A stretch of 64,000 nucleotides of DNA from Sinomonas sp. ASV322. Its GTDB lineage: Bacteria > Actinomycetota > Actinomycetes > Actinomycetales > Micrococcaceae. Below are positions 43,438 to 52,944 of this stretch, piece after piece. A model generated the notes under the pieces. The model worked only from the letters and a program-made list of their open reading frames with translations, had not been told where the DNA came from and ran no database searches. Location of the stretch: NCBI RefSeq assembly GCF_030908245.1, contig NZ_JAVFJJ010000006.1:124001-188000 (forward strand), given 5' to 3'. How positions within the stretch are numbered: position 1 is the first letter of the stretch; every line of letters begins with the position of its first letter. A program made the translations under genes and the position numbers.

Positions 43438-44705
43438 CTCCCCACGAGGCGTTCATACCAGGCAAGGGCCGAAGCGTCTGTGAGGGAGGCGACCTGGTCG
43501 ATCACCACGCGCAGCCGCGCGGCGTCGTCCGCAGCCGCGCGCCAGTCGGCGGCGAACATGGGCTCGAGGTGACGATCGCCGGTCGCACTGAGTGCCGTGA
43601 CGAGGGCGTGGAGGACCTCGCGCTGGCGCTCGTAGATCGGTTGGCGGTGGTCGGTCGTCATGACGAACGTCGTCGCGAGGCCCTTCATGACGGCGATCTC
43701 CATGACCGTCTCCTCGGGCACGACCACTTGGGCCGCGTAGCGGGTGAGCGGGGCGTCGCCGAACGCCGCCCGCGTCAGGCCCAGAGCACTGTCGCAGAAC
43801 CGGCCGATGAGCTGGCTGGTCATGTTCTTGAGGGCGGCCATCGACTTGCGCGAGCCGTCGGCTTCGAGGACCCACACTGGGGTGGCCTCGAGGCGCGCTA
43901 GGGCCGCGTCGATCTCCTCGGGGCCGCTGTGCGGGAGGTACCACTGCTGCGTGTAGCCGACGACGCGCGCGCGGTGGTCCGGGTTCGCCATCCACCGAAG
44001 CTGGAACTTGCCGGCGACGATCGCGTCCTCGACGTCGTGGACCGAGTACGCGATGTCGTCGGAAAGGTCCATGATCTGGGCTTCGAGGCAGCTCTGCCCG
44101 GCTGGGGCGCCTTCGCGGATCCACTCGAAGATCGCGAGATCGTCCTCGTAGGCGCCGAACTTGCTCGTCCGCTGCCCGTGCACGAGCGGCGCGTCCGGCG
44201 CCGTCCAGGGATATTTGCACGCCGCATCGAGGCTCGCGCGCGTGAGATTGAGGCCCGCGGGGCGCCCGTCGGCATCGAGGACCTTCGGCTCGAGCCGGGT
44301 GAGGAGTCGCAGTGTCTGCGCGTTGCCCTCGAAGCCGCCGATGCGGTGGGCAATCTCGTTGAGAGCGCTCTCCCCGTTGTGGCCGAACGGAGGGTGGCCT
44401 AGGTCGTGGCTCAGGCACGCAGCGTCCACGACGTCCGGGTCGCACCCGAGGACGCGGCCCAGCTCCCGGCCCACTTGGGCCACCTCGAGCGAATGCGTGA
44501 GCCGGGTGCGCACGAAGTCGTCGGTGTCCGGCGCGACGACCTGGGTCTTCGCCCCGAGGCGCCGAAGGGCCGACGAGTGCAGCACGCGCGCGCGATCGCG
44601 CTCGAAGTCGCTGCGGTAGCTCTTCTTGGGCGGTTCCGCGACCCACCGTCGGCTGTCCTCGGCCGTGTAGTGGCCGTTCCTTCGTGCCTCTGGTGCCTCA
44701 GCCAC
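43419..44705 (-). CDS. dgt: Deoxyguanosinetriphosphate triphosphohydrolase-like protein
   Basis: 428 residues of the HD superfamily: THSLEVAQVGRELGRVLGCD and CLSHDLGHPPFGHNGESALN give the His-His-Asp metal site; VHDVEDAIV supplies a later Asp. The GTG at 44705 overlaps the dus stop by 8 bases. It hydrolyses dNTPs to nucleoside and tripolyphosphate. The dus-dgt-dnaG order is common in actinobacteria. Confidence 0.93.
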   Translation of the reverse strand: MAEAPEARRNGHYTAEDSRRWVAEPPKKSYRSDFERDRARVLHSSALRRLGAKTQVVAPDTDDFVRTRLTHSLEVAQVGRELGRVLGCDPDVVDAACLSHDLGHPPFGHNGESALNEIAHRIGGFEGNAQTLRLLTRLEPKVLDADGRPAGLNLTRASLDAACKYPWTAPDAPLVHGQRTSKFGAYEDDLAIFEWIREGAPAGQSCLEAQIMDLSDDIAYSVHDVEDAIVAGKFQLRWMANPDHRARVVGYTQQWYLPHSGPEEIDAALARLEATPVWVLEADGSRKSMAALKNMTSQLIGRFCDSALGLTRAAFGDAPLTRYAAQVVVPEETVMEIAVMKGLATTFVMTTDHRQPIYERQREVLHALVTALSATGDRHLEPMFAADWRAAADDAARLRVVIDQVASLTDASALAWYERLVGSLPSLW

Positions 44706-45915
44706 CGGACACGTCCAGTTCGGCGGCGGCGATGTCCCGGGTCTGGTCGGCATCCATCGCGCGGCTTTCGAGCCAGCGGTGCGGGAGCGCGGGACGCTTG
44801 GGAGTTCCCGCACGCCCTCGCGGGCCCTCGGCGTCCGCACCGGGATAGGTCGCGGCGGCATCGAGCTCGCCGAGCAGTTCGCGGAGGACGGCGAGGGTCG
44901 GGACCTGGGCGAGCTTCGCCCTCAGTTCACCGCCCACTGTGTACCCCTTGAAGTACCACGCAACGTGCTTGCGGATGTCGCGAAGCGCCTTGCCCTCGTC
45001 CTCGAAGTAGTCCACGAGGAGCTCGGCGTGCCGATAGAACGCCTCCGCGACGTCGCGGAGCCCCGGCTTGATGCGTTCCTCACGGCCGTGGAACGCGGCT
45101 TGGAGGTCGCCGAAGAGCCACGGCCGCCCCTGGCACCCTCGGCCGACGACGACGCCGTCGACGCAGGTCTGCTGGACCATGCGGATCGCGTCCTCCGCGC
45201 TCCAGATGTCCCCGTTGCCCAGGACCGGGATATCGGGCAGCGCTTCGCGCAAGCGGGCTATCGCGTCCCAGTCGGCCGTCCCCGAGTAGAACTGGGCACA
45301 CGTGCGGCCATGGAGCGCGACGGCGGCCACGCCGGCGTCGCGCGCGATGCGACCAGCGTCGAGATACGTCAGATGGTCATCGTCGATGCCTTTGCGCATC
45401 TTGATGGTGAGCGGGACGTCTCCGCGCTGCGCCTCGCGGACCGCTGTCGTGACGATGGATGTGAACAGATCCGTTTTCCACGGGAGCGCTGAGCCGCCGC
45501 CGCGCTTCGTGACCTTCGGCACGGGGCAGCCGAAGTTGAGGTCGATGTGGTCGGCTCGATCCTCCTCGACGAGCATGCGCACGGCGCGGCCCACCGTCAC
45601 CGGGTCCACGCCGTACAGCTGGACCGAGCGGACCTTCTCGTCGTCGTCGTGCGAAATGATGCGAAGCGACTCGGGGTGCCGCTCGACGAGTGCGCGCGAC
45701 GTGACCATCTCGGCAACGTAGAGGCCTCCGCCGAACTCTCGGCACAGCCGGCGGAACGCCTTGTTCGTGATGCCTGCCATGGGCGCGAGGACGACCGGGG
45801 TGTCGATTGTGAGTCGGCCGAGCTTGAGCGGAGGCAGCTCGAGCTTGGGTGGGGCCGCCGCGGCGTCGGAATGCGCCGCAGGGGACTCGGCGGGGGCGAT
45901 GGGCACAGCAGTCAC
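44698..45915 (-). CDS. dus: tRNA-dihydrouridine synthase
   Basis: 405 residues, FMN TIM barrel: LAPMAGITNKAFRRLCREFG, IDLNFGCPVPKVTKRGGGSA, catalytic Cys in that FGCP, LHGRTCAQFYSG and GNGDIWSAEDA. It reduces uridine to dihydrouridine in tRNA. A GTG start overlaps the stop of the upstream gene by 3 bases (GTGA). An Ala/Pro-rich N-terminus of about 30 residues precedes the core. Confidence 0.95.
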   Translation of the reverse strand: MTAVPIAPAESPAAHSDAAAAPPKLELPPLKLGRLTIDTPVVLAPMAGITNKAFRRLCREFGGGLYVAEMVTSRALVERHPESLRIISHDDDEKVRSVQLYGVDPVTVGRAVRMLVEEDRADHIDLNFGCPVPKVTKRGGGSALPWKTDLFTSIVTTAVREAQRGDVPLTIKMRKGIDDDHLTYLDAGRIARDAGVAAVALHGRTCAQFYSGTADWDAIARLREALPDIPVLGNGDIWSAEDAIRMVQQTCVDGVVVGRGCQGRPWLFGDLQAAFHGREERIKPGLRDVAEAFYRHAELLVDYFEDEGKALRDIRKHVAWYFKGYTVGGELRAKLAQVPTLAVLRELLGELDAAATYPGADAEGPRGRAGTPKRPALPHRWLESRAMDADQTRDIAAAELDVSGG

Positions 45916-46922
45916 CCGTCCATTGTGTCAAAGTCGGGGTGCTTCCCCCGCGCACTGCCCCGATCGAGCTGGGATCTCGCGGCTACGAGCGCCTCGCTGA
46001 CGGCGGGCGGAAGGGACAGTCTCTCGCCGTCGAGGCCCGCCGCGGCCGCTGGCAGGACGTCCTCCCCCAGCCGCCACCAGAAGAGTGCGCCGCTCAGGGG
46101 TGCGACCTCGCCCTCGCCGAGGATGTCCACGAGACTGAGCATCCGCTCGACGTCGTCGAACGTTGTCGAGTCGCCCACGAGCTGAAGGCCCAGCATGCGA
46201 TGCGCGGGGACGCAGAACAGGGCGCCGAGGGGCCCGACGTCGATTCCGAGCGTCTCGACGAGCCGCTCGGGATACCCCAGCCAGGCGGCCTGGCGCGGAG
46301 GCTCGCCCTCGAAGACGACGGTGCTCGATCCGTTCGGAGCCGTGTAGACCGTGGGGTCGCCTAGGCCCGCCGCGACGAGATTGGCCTCCGCCGAGCGCCA
46401 CGCCTCCTCGATGCCCCCGACCTTGGCGAGATGGATGTCGGCGAGGAAGGCCGACGCCTGCTCGTGTCGAACCGCTACGAGGAGAGGCATCCCACCCACG
46501 CGGCGCGAATACGTGTAGTCCTCGGCGAGCAGCTCGTCCGGGATGCGCCCCGGCGCAGAAAACCGCGGGAACAGTCCTTTGTGGAGCTGGGCCTTGTCCA
46601 GGTGCGGAGGAGCGGCGAGCGCGCTCGCGATGAGCCGGCCGACGACGTCGGCGGCCAGCGCTCCCCATTGGCCCTTGGGCACCCGCGCGGCCTCGCGGGA
46701 GATCGTCGAGAATCCCAGGATCGCCCCAGGACTCGTGAACGGTCCTCCCGTGACGACGATGTGGCTCCCGCGGTCCCACGCACGGTAGCCGAGCGTCTGG
46801 ACTGCCTCGACGCAGTGAGCGCGGAGTGCTTCGGCCTGCCGAACCGTGAAGCCCGGGATGAACCGGTCGGCCTCGTCGAGGCTCTCCGTGCGCGAATGCC
46901 TGAGGCGTGCAGCCTTGCCCAT
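45912..46922 (-). CDS. Conserved hypothetical protein, 336 residues
   Basis: A soluble protein starting MGKAARLRHSRTESLDEADR; the ATG at 46922 is 3-5 bases after GGGGGAT and is preferred to ATGs at 46940 and 47018. No motif I can name. Blocks such as RAWDRGSHIVVTGGPFTSPG, KAQLHKGLFPRFSAPGRIPD and LSGALFWWRLGEDVLPAAAA suggest a conserved globular domain, and Trp is relatively frequent. It is translationally coupled to dus, so a link to tRNA or translation is possible but unproven. Confidence 0.7.
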   Translation of the reverse strand: MGKAARLRHSRTESLDEADRFIPGFTVRQAEALRAHCVEAVQTLGYRAWDRGSHIVVTGGPFTSPGAILGFSTISREAARVPKGQWGALAADVVGRLIASALAAPPHLDKAQLHKGLFPRFSAPGRIPDELLAEDYTYSRRVGGMPLLVAVRHEQASAFLADIHLAKVGGIEEAWRSAEANLVAAGLGDPTVYTAPNGSSTVVFEGEPPRQAAWLGYPERLVETLGIDVGPLGALFCVPAHRMLGLQLVGDSTTFDDVERMLSLVDILGEGEVAPLSGALFWWRLGEDVLPAAAAGLDGERLSLPPAVSEALVAARSQLDRGSARGKHPDFDTMDG

Positions 46923-47014
46923 GTGATCCCCCATATTCATGTGTGTGCGAGTTTCCGACGCTACCGGAGCCATCGCAGGTCGGGGAGGCGCTCGTCGTCG
47001 TATGTGGATAACTC

Positions 47015-47533
47015 TCATGCGACGGGCTGCCGGAGCGGCGCCGTGACGTCCGCGAGCGCGGCGGCGCGGCGGGCCACGACGAGGCCTTGGATCCCCAGGG
47101 TGACCGCGATGTACAGCATGATCGAGGCGCTCGAGACAGGGCTCGGGCCCCGGAGGCCCTCAAGCATGGACCCGATGACGTCGATCGCGATATGCGTCGC
47201 GATCGCGGCCATCCACAGGCCGAGTGCGGGCCAACCACCGCGCCGGTACGCGACGCCCTGCTGGATCCACACCGCAGCTGCGCGGCCGCGGAGCCAGCCG
47301 AACACCGCCGCGAGCCCGAGGGAGACAGCGAGTGTGAGCGCCTCGACCGGGGTCACGCCGCGCGAATCGGCCAGCTGGGCGAGCTGCCACACGCCGATCA
47401 CGCCGAGTATGAGGAAGGTGCGCGCCCTGAGGGAGCCGATCTGGCGCGTCTGGAACTGGCGCACGATCGCCCACGCGAGGACGGCGACGGCAAGGACGAT
47501 GTTCGCGGAGGAGAGGCTGCTCGTGAGGTTCAT
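47015..47533 (-). CDS. Membrane protein of a two-component operon
   Basis: 172 residues starting MNLTSSLSSANIVLAVAVLA, with about four to five TM segments (FLILGVIGVWQLAQLA, EALTLAVSLGLAAVFGWLRG, GLWMAAIATHIAIDVIGSML). It follows the response regulator by 68 bases in the same direction. Probably the output target or an accessory sensor of the kinase pair upstream. Family not recognised. Confidence 0.7.
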   Translation of the reverse strand: MNLTSSLSSANIVLAVAVLAWAIVRQFQTRQIGSLRARTFLILGVIGVWQLAQLADSRGVTPVEALTLAVSLGLAAVFGWLRGRAAAVWIQQGVAYRRGGWPALGLWMAAIATHIAIDVIGSMLEGLRGPSPVSSASIMLYIAVTLGIQGLVVARRAAALADVTAPLRQPVA

Positions 47534-47601
47534 GAATTCATCGTTCCGCCGGGCCGCCTGCCGGGCCCCACGCACCTGTCATGACTCCGGCATGACATTT
47601 G

Positions 47602-48210
47602 TCAGATGAGCCAGCCGTTCTCCTCGGCGATCCTCGCCGCCTCGGCCCGCGTGCTTGCGCCGGTCTTCCCCATGGCGCTTGAGAGGTAGTTCCGCACCGT
47701 GCCCTCGGACAGGAAGAGCTCGCGCGCGATGCTTGCGATCGTCGCGCCGCGGGACGCGGCGCGCAGGACGTCGGTCTCGCGTTCGGTCAGCGGGCTGTCC
47801 CCGGCCGTGAGGGATTCCGCTGCGAGCGCTGGGTCGACGACGCGGAGCCCCGAGGCGACGCGCCTCACGGCATCGGCCAGCTGGCGCGCGGGCGTGTCCT
47901 TGACGACGAAGCCCGCGGCTCCAGCCTGCATCGCCCGGCGGAGATAGCCTGGCCGGCCGAACGTCGTCACCATGAGCACGCGGCAGGCCGGCGCGACATC
48001 GCGCACCGCGGCGGCCGCGGCGATTCCGTCGATGCCCGGCATCTCGACGTCGAGGATCGCGACGTCGGGCCGATGCTGGGCAACGGCAGCGGCGACCTCG
48101 TCCCCGCGACCCACCTCTGCAACGACCTCGAGGTCTGGCTCGAGGCCGAGAAGCGCCGCCAGCGCGCCGCGCACGAGAGCCTGGTCGTCCGCGATGAGAA
48201 GCCGGATCAC
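47602..48210 (-). CDS. NarL/LuxR-family response regulator
   Basis: 202 residues: receiver (RLLIADDQALVRGALAALLG, phospho-Asp in VAILDVEMPGIDG, Lys in FVVKDTPARQL) and a C-terminal LuxR-type HTH (LTERETDVLRAASRGATIAS followed by IARELFLSEGTVRNYLSSAM). Its GTG start overlaps the kinase stop (GTGA). Confidence 0.93.
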   Translation of the reverse strand: MIRLLIADDQALVRGALAALLGLEPDLEVVAEVGRGDEVAAAVAQHRPDVAILDVEMPGIDGIAAAAAVRDVAPACRVLMVTTFGRPGYLRRAMQAGAAGFVVKDTPARQLADAVRRVASGLRVVDPALAAESLTAGDSPLTERETDVLRAASRGATIASIARELFLSEGTVRNYLSSAMGKTGASTRAEAARIAEENGWLI

Positions 48211-49376
48211 GCCGAGACCCTCAGCCTGAATCCGCCGAGGTCCGAGCGCCCCACGGAGAGCACGAGCCCGGCCGCCTTCGCACGCTCGGCCAGCCCGTCG
48301 AGCCCGTGCCCCGGGGTGGTGCCGCCCCCGCGCTCGGGGCCCACGCCGTCGTCGTCAATCTGGATCCAATCCTCACCCATGGCCACTTCGCACGCGGAAG
48401 CGCCCGAATGCCGCACGACGTTCGTGACTCCCTCCCGCAGCACCCAGCCGAAGAGCTCGCGATGCGCGGCGGAGACGGAATCGGCGGCGGTGGGCAGGCG
48501 CGCGGCGACGCCCGCGGAGCCGAGCGACGCGCGGGCCTCCGCGAGCTCGGTCGCGACGCTCACGCCGCGGTACCCGTGGACCGTGGCCCGCACGTCGGCG
48601 AGCGCGCCGCGTGCGAGCTCCTCGAGATCGGCCACCTCGCGCTCGGCCCGGTCTGGATCGAGGCGCACGAGCCGCCCGGCGAGCTCGGCCTTGACGGCGA
48701 TGACGGTGAGCGAATGTCCGAGGATGTCGTGGAGGTCGCGGGCCACGCGGTTCCGCTCTTCGGCAACGGCGAGCTCGGCGAGCTCGTCCTGCGCCGCTCG
48801 TAGCTCGCGGAGGGTCTGCGCCTGGCGCCCGAGGGCTGCGAGCAGGAGGCCGATCGACACGATGAGCGCGGGCTGGCCGACTGCCTCGACGAAGGAAAGC
48901 CCGCGCGCCAGCTCGATCGAGAACGACGCGACGAAGAGTGCCGCGACGAAGCCCACGAAGAAGGAGCGAGGAAGCTGCTGCAGTCCCGCGGCGACGGCGA
49001 CGAAGGTCCAATACCAGCCGGACTGCGGATCGTAGAGGAAGAAGCCGAGGCTCAGGGCCACGAGCCCGGCCAGGAGCGCAATCTTCCGCGAGAGCGAGCT
49101 GCCCCAGCTGTACGGGGGCACGAGGAGGAAGCCGAGCATGAACAGGGCCAGGTGCGCGACGCGGAGCGGGAGCTGCCCCGCGGCGAGGGCCGTGGCGGCG
49201 AAATGGGTCCAGTTCCCCGCGGTCCAGACGGCGACGGCGACGCCCGCCCCGACGAACCAACGCCGCGCAGCGCGCGCTTGGAGCACCCCGAGGAATCCGC
49301 GGCCCGAAAGGTCCTGCCCGAAGATCTCGCCTGCCCTCGGCGTGCCCGAGCGCTCGATCGCGGGGCCGGTGGTCAT
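48207..49376 (-). CDS. DesK/NarX-type sensor histidine kinase
   Basis: 389 residues. About five to six TM segments in residues 40-185, then the HisKA_3 box EERNRVARDLHDILGHSLTV with the phosphorylated His, and an HATPase region (LREGVTNVVRHSGASACEVA, DDDGVGPERGGGTTPGHGLD). DesK-type kinases usually sense membrane or envelope state; the signal here is unknown. Confidence 0.92.
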   Translation of the reverse strand: MTTGPAIERSGTPRAGEIFGQDLSGRGFLGVLQARAARRWFVGAGVAVAVWTAGNWTHFAATALAAGQLPLRVAHLALFMLGFLLVPPYSWGSSLSRKIALLAGLVALSLGFFLYDPQSGWYWTFVAVAAGLQQLPRSFFVGFVAALFVASFSIELARGLSFVEAVGQPALIVSIGLLLAALGRQAQTLRELRAAQDELAELAVAEERNRVARDLHDILGHSLTVIAVKAELAGRLVRLDPDRAEREVADLEELARGALADVRATVHGYRGVSVATELAEARASLGSAGVAARLPTAADSVSAAHRELFGWVLREGVTNVVRHSGASACEVAMGEDWIQIDDDGVGPERGGGTTPGHGLDGLAERAKAAGLVLSVGRSDLGGFRLRVSA

Positions 49377-49435
49377 GGCTTCACTCTAGTGCGGGCCGGC
49401 ACGTACCAGTTCTCGTCGTGGCGCATGATCAACAG

Positions 49436-50473
49436 TCATCCGCTGAGTCGCGCGAGACGCCGAAGCCGCTCGAGGCCCGCTCGGCCACCCTCCGCGGAAG
49501 GCTCGAGCGCGCGCTCGAGGCACGCCCGCGCGTCGTCCTCGTCGAGGTCCATGCCGATCGCCACGAGCTCGCTCGCCGCCCCGCCCCCGCCGGCGGCCCG
49601 AGCCACGTGGATCGAGCGCCCCACGACGTTCACGACGTACGCGACGATCCCCCGCGCTGAGCGCACCGCGATCCGGCCCTTGAGTCGGTAGGCGCTCGCG
49701 GGTGGCGCCTCGAGCAGTTCGACGACACGCCCGGGATCGACGCCGCCCGCCGAACGCACCGAGACGGCGCGGACGTGCTCGTGGGAGTCGTGCCCGAGGG
49801 ACTCGTGCGCCGCCCGGAGGAGCGCCCCGATCGGAAGCTGATCCTCGGGGTCCTCGAAGGAGGCGACGTCGTACACGAGTGAGGGGTCCACACGGCCGTG
49901 CGACGTCCGGACGATGTGCACGTCCGGATTGCCCTCGCGGATGCGCCGCTCGATGCGAGCCAGAGTCTCCTCCCGATCGCAACCGGGAAGCTCGTCGCAC
50001 TTGTTGAGCACGACGAGCGACGCGACGGAGAACCTCGCGGGCACGAGCGCGCCCGTGTCGACCGTGCGGAAATACTCGACGGCATCGACGACGTCGACCA
50101 CACCTCCTGCACGGACCGTCTCGACACCGCTGTACCGGATGAGGCGGGCGAGCGACCCCGGCTGGGCGATCCCGCTCGCCTCCACGATGACGACATCGAG
50201 CGCGAGGCGCGGGTGCGCAAGCCTCTCGAGGGCCTCATCGAGCCCACCGCCGTCGGGGAGGCAGCACACGCACCCGCCCGAGATCGACGCCGGTTCGTCG
50301 ATCTGGCCGCTCACGAGGCCAGCATCCACGTTGATATCGCCGAAGTCGTTGACGATCACGCCGACCCGTGCGCCGGGCTGCCGCAGCAGGTGGTTGAGCA
50401 CCGTCGTCTTCCCCGCGCCCAGATAGCCCGTGAGCGCTATCACCGGAATCCGCTCGTCAGCCCGCTTTCGCAC
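49436..50473 (-). CDS. COG0523 (CobW/ZigA-like) GTP-dependent metallochaperone
   Basis: 345 residues: Walker A GYLGAGKTT (residues 16-24), metal motif GCVCC at residues 67-71, Walker B region VVIVEASGIAQPG, NKCDE guanine specificity motif, and a CobW C-terminal domain. GTG 50473 follows GAGGGGG. A Zur-like box lies 24-38 bases upstream, so it is probably a zinc-limitation chaperone. Confidence 0.9.
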   Translation of the reverse strand: MRKRADERIPVIALTGYLGAGKTTVLNHLLRQPGARVGVIVNDFGDINVDAGLVSGQIDEPASISGGCVCCLPDGGGLDEALERLAHPRLALDVVIVEASGIAQPGSLARLIRYSGVETVRAGGVVDVVDAVEYFRTVDTGALVPARFSVASLVVLNKCDELPGCDREETLARIERRIREGNPDVHIVRTSHGRVDPSLVYDVASFEDPEDQLPIGALLRAAHESLGHDSHEHVRAVSVRSAGGVDPGRVVELLEAPPASAYRLKGRIAVRSARGIVAYVVNVVGRSIHVARAAGGGGAASELVAIGMDLDEDDARACLERALEPSAEGGRAGLERLRRLARLSG

Positions 50474-50496
50474 GCCACCGCCCCCTCAACTCATAT

Positions 50497-50511
50497 TGAC
50501 ACCGGTTCTCA
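50497..50511 (-). promoter_or_regulatory. Zur-like box upstream of the COG0523 gene
   Basis: On the minus strand TGAGAACCGGTGTCA has the TGA-N-A-N5-T-N-TCA symmetry of actinobacterial Zur sites. It lies 24 bases before the start codon, overlapping the expected promoter. COG0523 genes under Zur control are widespread; the match is partial because arms are short. Confidence 0.42.
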
Positions 50512-50593
50512 TCATGAACCATGCCCTCGGCCCAAGGCCACACCGCTGCCGGCTCGCCGGCGCGGCGGCCGCACCGCGGCAGACGGTGAGGGG

Positions 50594-51868
50594 CTAGAGA
50601 TCCGCGTAGCTCGGTCCAGGCTCGCGCGCCTCAAGTCGGGAGGCACCGGTGGCCTTGACCACGGCGACGGCGATCGCCGTCGTCATCGGGACCGCGAGCA
50701 CGAGCCCGATCGAGGCCACGAGCGTGCGCACGACCTCCTCGGCCAGCTCAAAGCTCGTCAGCGTCTCGAGGAGCGGACGGTCGTAGAGCGTGACGATGAC
50801 GAGGAGCGGGAGGGCGGCGCCAGCGTAGGCGAACGAGATCGTGTACACGGTGGACGCGATGTGGTCGCGGCCGATCCGCAGCGCCGAGGAGAACAGCTTG
50901 CGCGCGGGCGTGTGCGGCGCCAGCTCGTAGAGCTCCCACACCGCGGAGGCCTGGGTGATCGTGACATCGTTGAGGGCCCCGAGGCCCGAGATGATGAGCC
51001 CGCACAGGATGATGCCCGAGACGGAGAGCTTCCCGCCGAGGTTCACGAGGGACGCGGCGTCGTGAGAGCCGACGCCCGTGAGGTTGCCCGCGTCCATCGC
51101 CCAGGCGGCGAGGAGCGCGGTCACGCCGAGTCCGAAGACCGTGCCCAGCAGGGCCGTCGAGGTGCGTGCGGACACACCGTGCGCGAAGTACAGGACGCCC
51201 ATCATGATGACGACCGACCCGACGAGGGCCAGCAGGAGCGGCGGCTTGCCTTCGATGAGCCCGGGAAGGACGAACGCGGCCAGCACAGCGTACGCGCTCA
51301 CGAGCCCCACGAGCGCGCGGAATCCGCGCCACCGCGCGACCGCGATGACGACGACGGCGTAGAGTCCCGCGAGCAGGAGGATCGGCACCGTGCGCACGAA
51401 GTCGACGAAGACGTACGACGGCGACTGGGCACCGCCCTGCGATCCCGTCCCGTCGGACGGCTGCTGCACCTTCGAGAGGTTGAGGTACTTGACCTTGTCC
51501 CCCGGCTTGACGCCGTGCGAGACGATGATGTCCGGGTTCATGAGCACCTGCACGGGCTTGCCGCCGGCATCCGGCTGGGTCACGGCCATCGTGCATTGGG
51601 ATGGCTGCTGGCCCGGCATGCAGCCGGACTGCACGACCTGCTGCACCGTGCCAGTCTCCATCGTGACGCCTTGGGCGAGGGCGTAGGGGTTCGCGAGCTT
51701 GAGGTCGCCGCGGTCGCCCGTTGGCCAGAGGAGGATCATCGCAACGAGCGTCGCGACCCCGAGCGGCACGAGAACGGCCGCGAGGATCCACGTCGCCCGC
51801 CTCCGCGCCACGGCCGCAGCGGGGCTCGGAGCCGCACCCTCCCCCACGTGGCTGTGTCCGGCGCCCAA
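50594..51868 (-). CDS. YibE/F-family membrane protein
   Basis: 424 residues. One N-terminal TM segment, an extracytoplasmic domain of about 110 residues containing two Cys (VQSGCMPGQQPSQCTMAV, possible disulfide), then about seven TM segments with the YibE/F block GIILCGLIISGLGALNDVTI and RKLFSSALRIGRDHIASTVY. A TTG start at 51868 lies 3 bases after the GNAT stop; a GTG at 51847 is an alternative. Function of the family is unknown. Confidence 0.85.
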   Translation of the reverse strand: MGAGHSHVGEGAAPSPAAAVARRRATWILAAVLVPLGVATLVAMILLWPTGDRGDLKLANPYALAQGVTMETGTVQQVVQSGCMPGQQPSQCTMAVTQPDAGGKPVQVLMNPDIIVSHGVKPGDKVKYLNLSKVQQPSDGTGSQGGAQSPSYVFVDFVRTVPILLLAGLYAVVVIAVARWRGFRALVGLVSAYAVLAAFVLPGLIEGKPPLLLALVGSVVIMMGVLYFAHGVSARTSTALLGTVFGLGVTALLAAWAMDAGNLTGVGSHDAASLVNLGGKLSVSGIILCGLIISGLGALNDVTITQASAVWELYELAPHTPARKLFSSALRIGRDHIASTVYTISFAYAGAALPLLVIVTLYDRPLLETLTSFELAEEVVRTLVASIGLVLAVPMTTAIAVAVVKATGASRLEAREPGPSYADL

Positions 51869-51871
51869 CGG

Positions 51872-52921
51872 TCAGTCCCCGAGGATGAACGTGTCCGGTC
51901 CGAGCTGCGTCGCAAGCCCCGCGTCGAGGAGCGGATCGACGGCGGCCCGCAGCGCGTCCATCGAATCGTCCACCTCGAGGAGCACGGGGTGCTGATACGC
52001 GACGAGAGCGAGGAGGCCGCGCACGGCGTCCCGCGCGTCATCCGCTTCGAGCGCGGGGTCATGGCCGAGCAGGACCTCGGTGGGCGGCTCGTCGTCGTGT
52101 CCGGCCGCGCCCGAAGCGAGGAGCCCGGCCGCCGGGTTCGCGTAGCTCACCGCGAAGGCCCGGAGTCGGCCTTTCCTCCCCGCGGGCACCGACGAGCCGA
52201 ACGCGCTCCGGGCGGGCGCGCGGAGCACGACGGCGCCGTGCGCACCCGAGGCGTCGGACAGGAAGAGCTGCTGGGCCTTGCCGACGCTCAGCGGGGCGGG
52301 CGGATCCCACTCGTGCACGGCCGTGTAGTAGCGGCCGACGGCGTCGCTCAGCTCGACCGAGCCCGTCGCGAGATCCTGGACGAGCTGGGAGCTCTGCTGC
52401 TCGGAGCCGTCGCCGAACACGGGCAGCTTGAGCGAGCCCGGACGGACGACGACATGCCGCGATCGCTCAAGCGTGCCGAGGCCGGAGGCGCGGGCGAAGG
52501 CCTCCCCCGCGCTTCCTGCCGCGGCTTTCGTCCGAAGGCCCTTCGGGCCGCCGGGAGCCGTGAGCGCCGCCTCGCGCAGTCGGCGCAGAAGCTCGGTGCC
52601 GACCCCACGGCCCCGATGATCACGCGCGACCTCGACGTACGCCCACACTCGCCGCGGATGGAGCGCGCTCGCGTAGACGACGCCGGCCGCGATCGGGATG
52701 CCCTCGTCCACGGCGACGACGCAGCGCCGCCAGGTGTCGCCGTCGTCCGCCGTCTCGGAGACCTCATCGCCCTTCGCGGAGACCTCCCCGCCCGCCTTCC
52801 CCGCGTCAGGCCCGAGCTCGCCGCGGAACTGTGCCGCGGCGGGCCCTTCGGGGTCGCCCCAGATCTGCAGGAGCAGCTGGTCGTCGCCCGCGCGCCAGGG
52901 GCGGTAGTTCAGCTCGGCCAC
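51872..52921 (-). CDS. GNAT-family acetyltransferase
   Basis: 349 residues. The N-terminal 150 residues form a GNAT domain with the acetyl-CoA loop VARDHRGRGVGTELLRRLRE. The C-terminal half looks like a second, degenerate GNAT unit without the pyrophosphate loop. The two-unit layout resembles mycothiol synthase, but the signature residues are not convincing, so the substrate is left open. Confidence 0.8.
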   Translation of the reverse strand: MAELNYRPWRAGDDQLLLQIWGDPEGPAAAQFRGELGPDAGKAGGEVSAKGDEVSETADDGDTWRRCVVAVDEGIPIAAGVVYASALHPRRVWAYVEVARDHRGRGVGTELLRRLREAALTAPGGPKGLRTKAAAGSAGEAFARASGLGTLERSRHVVVRPGSLKLPVFGDGSEQQSSQLVQDLATGSVELSDAVGRYYTAVHEWDPPAPLSVGKAQQLFLSDASGAHGAVVLRAPARSAFGSSVPAGRKGRLRAFAVSYANPAAGLLASGAAGHDDEPPTEVLLGHDPALEADDARDAVRGLLALVAYQHPVLLEVDDSMDALRAAVDPLLDAGLATQLGPDTFILGD

Positions 52922-52944
52922 GCCCTGTGTTCCCTCCCCGCCCG

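Noticed and set aside
47003-47011. Replication origin at the DnaA box
   Set aside because: One box only, no dnaA or dnaN nearby and no AT-rich region.
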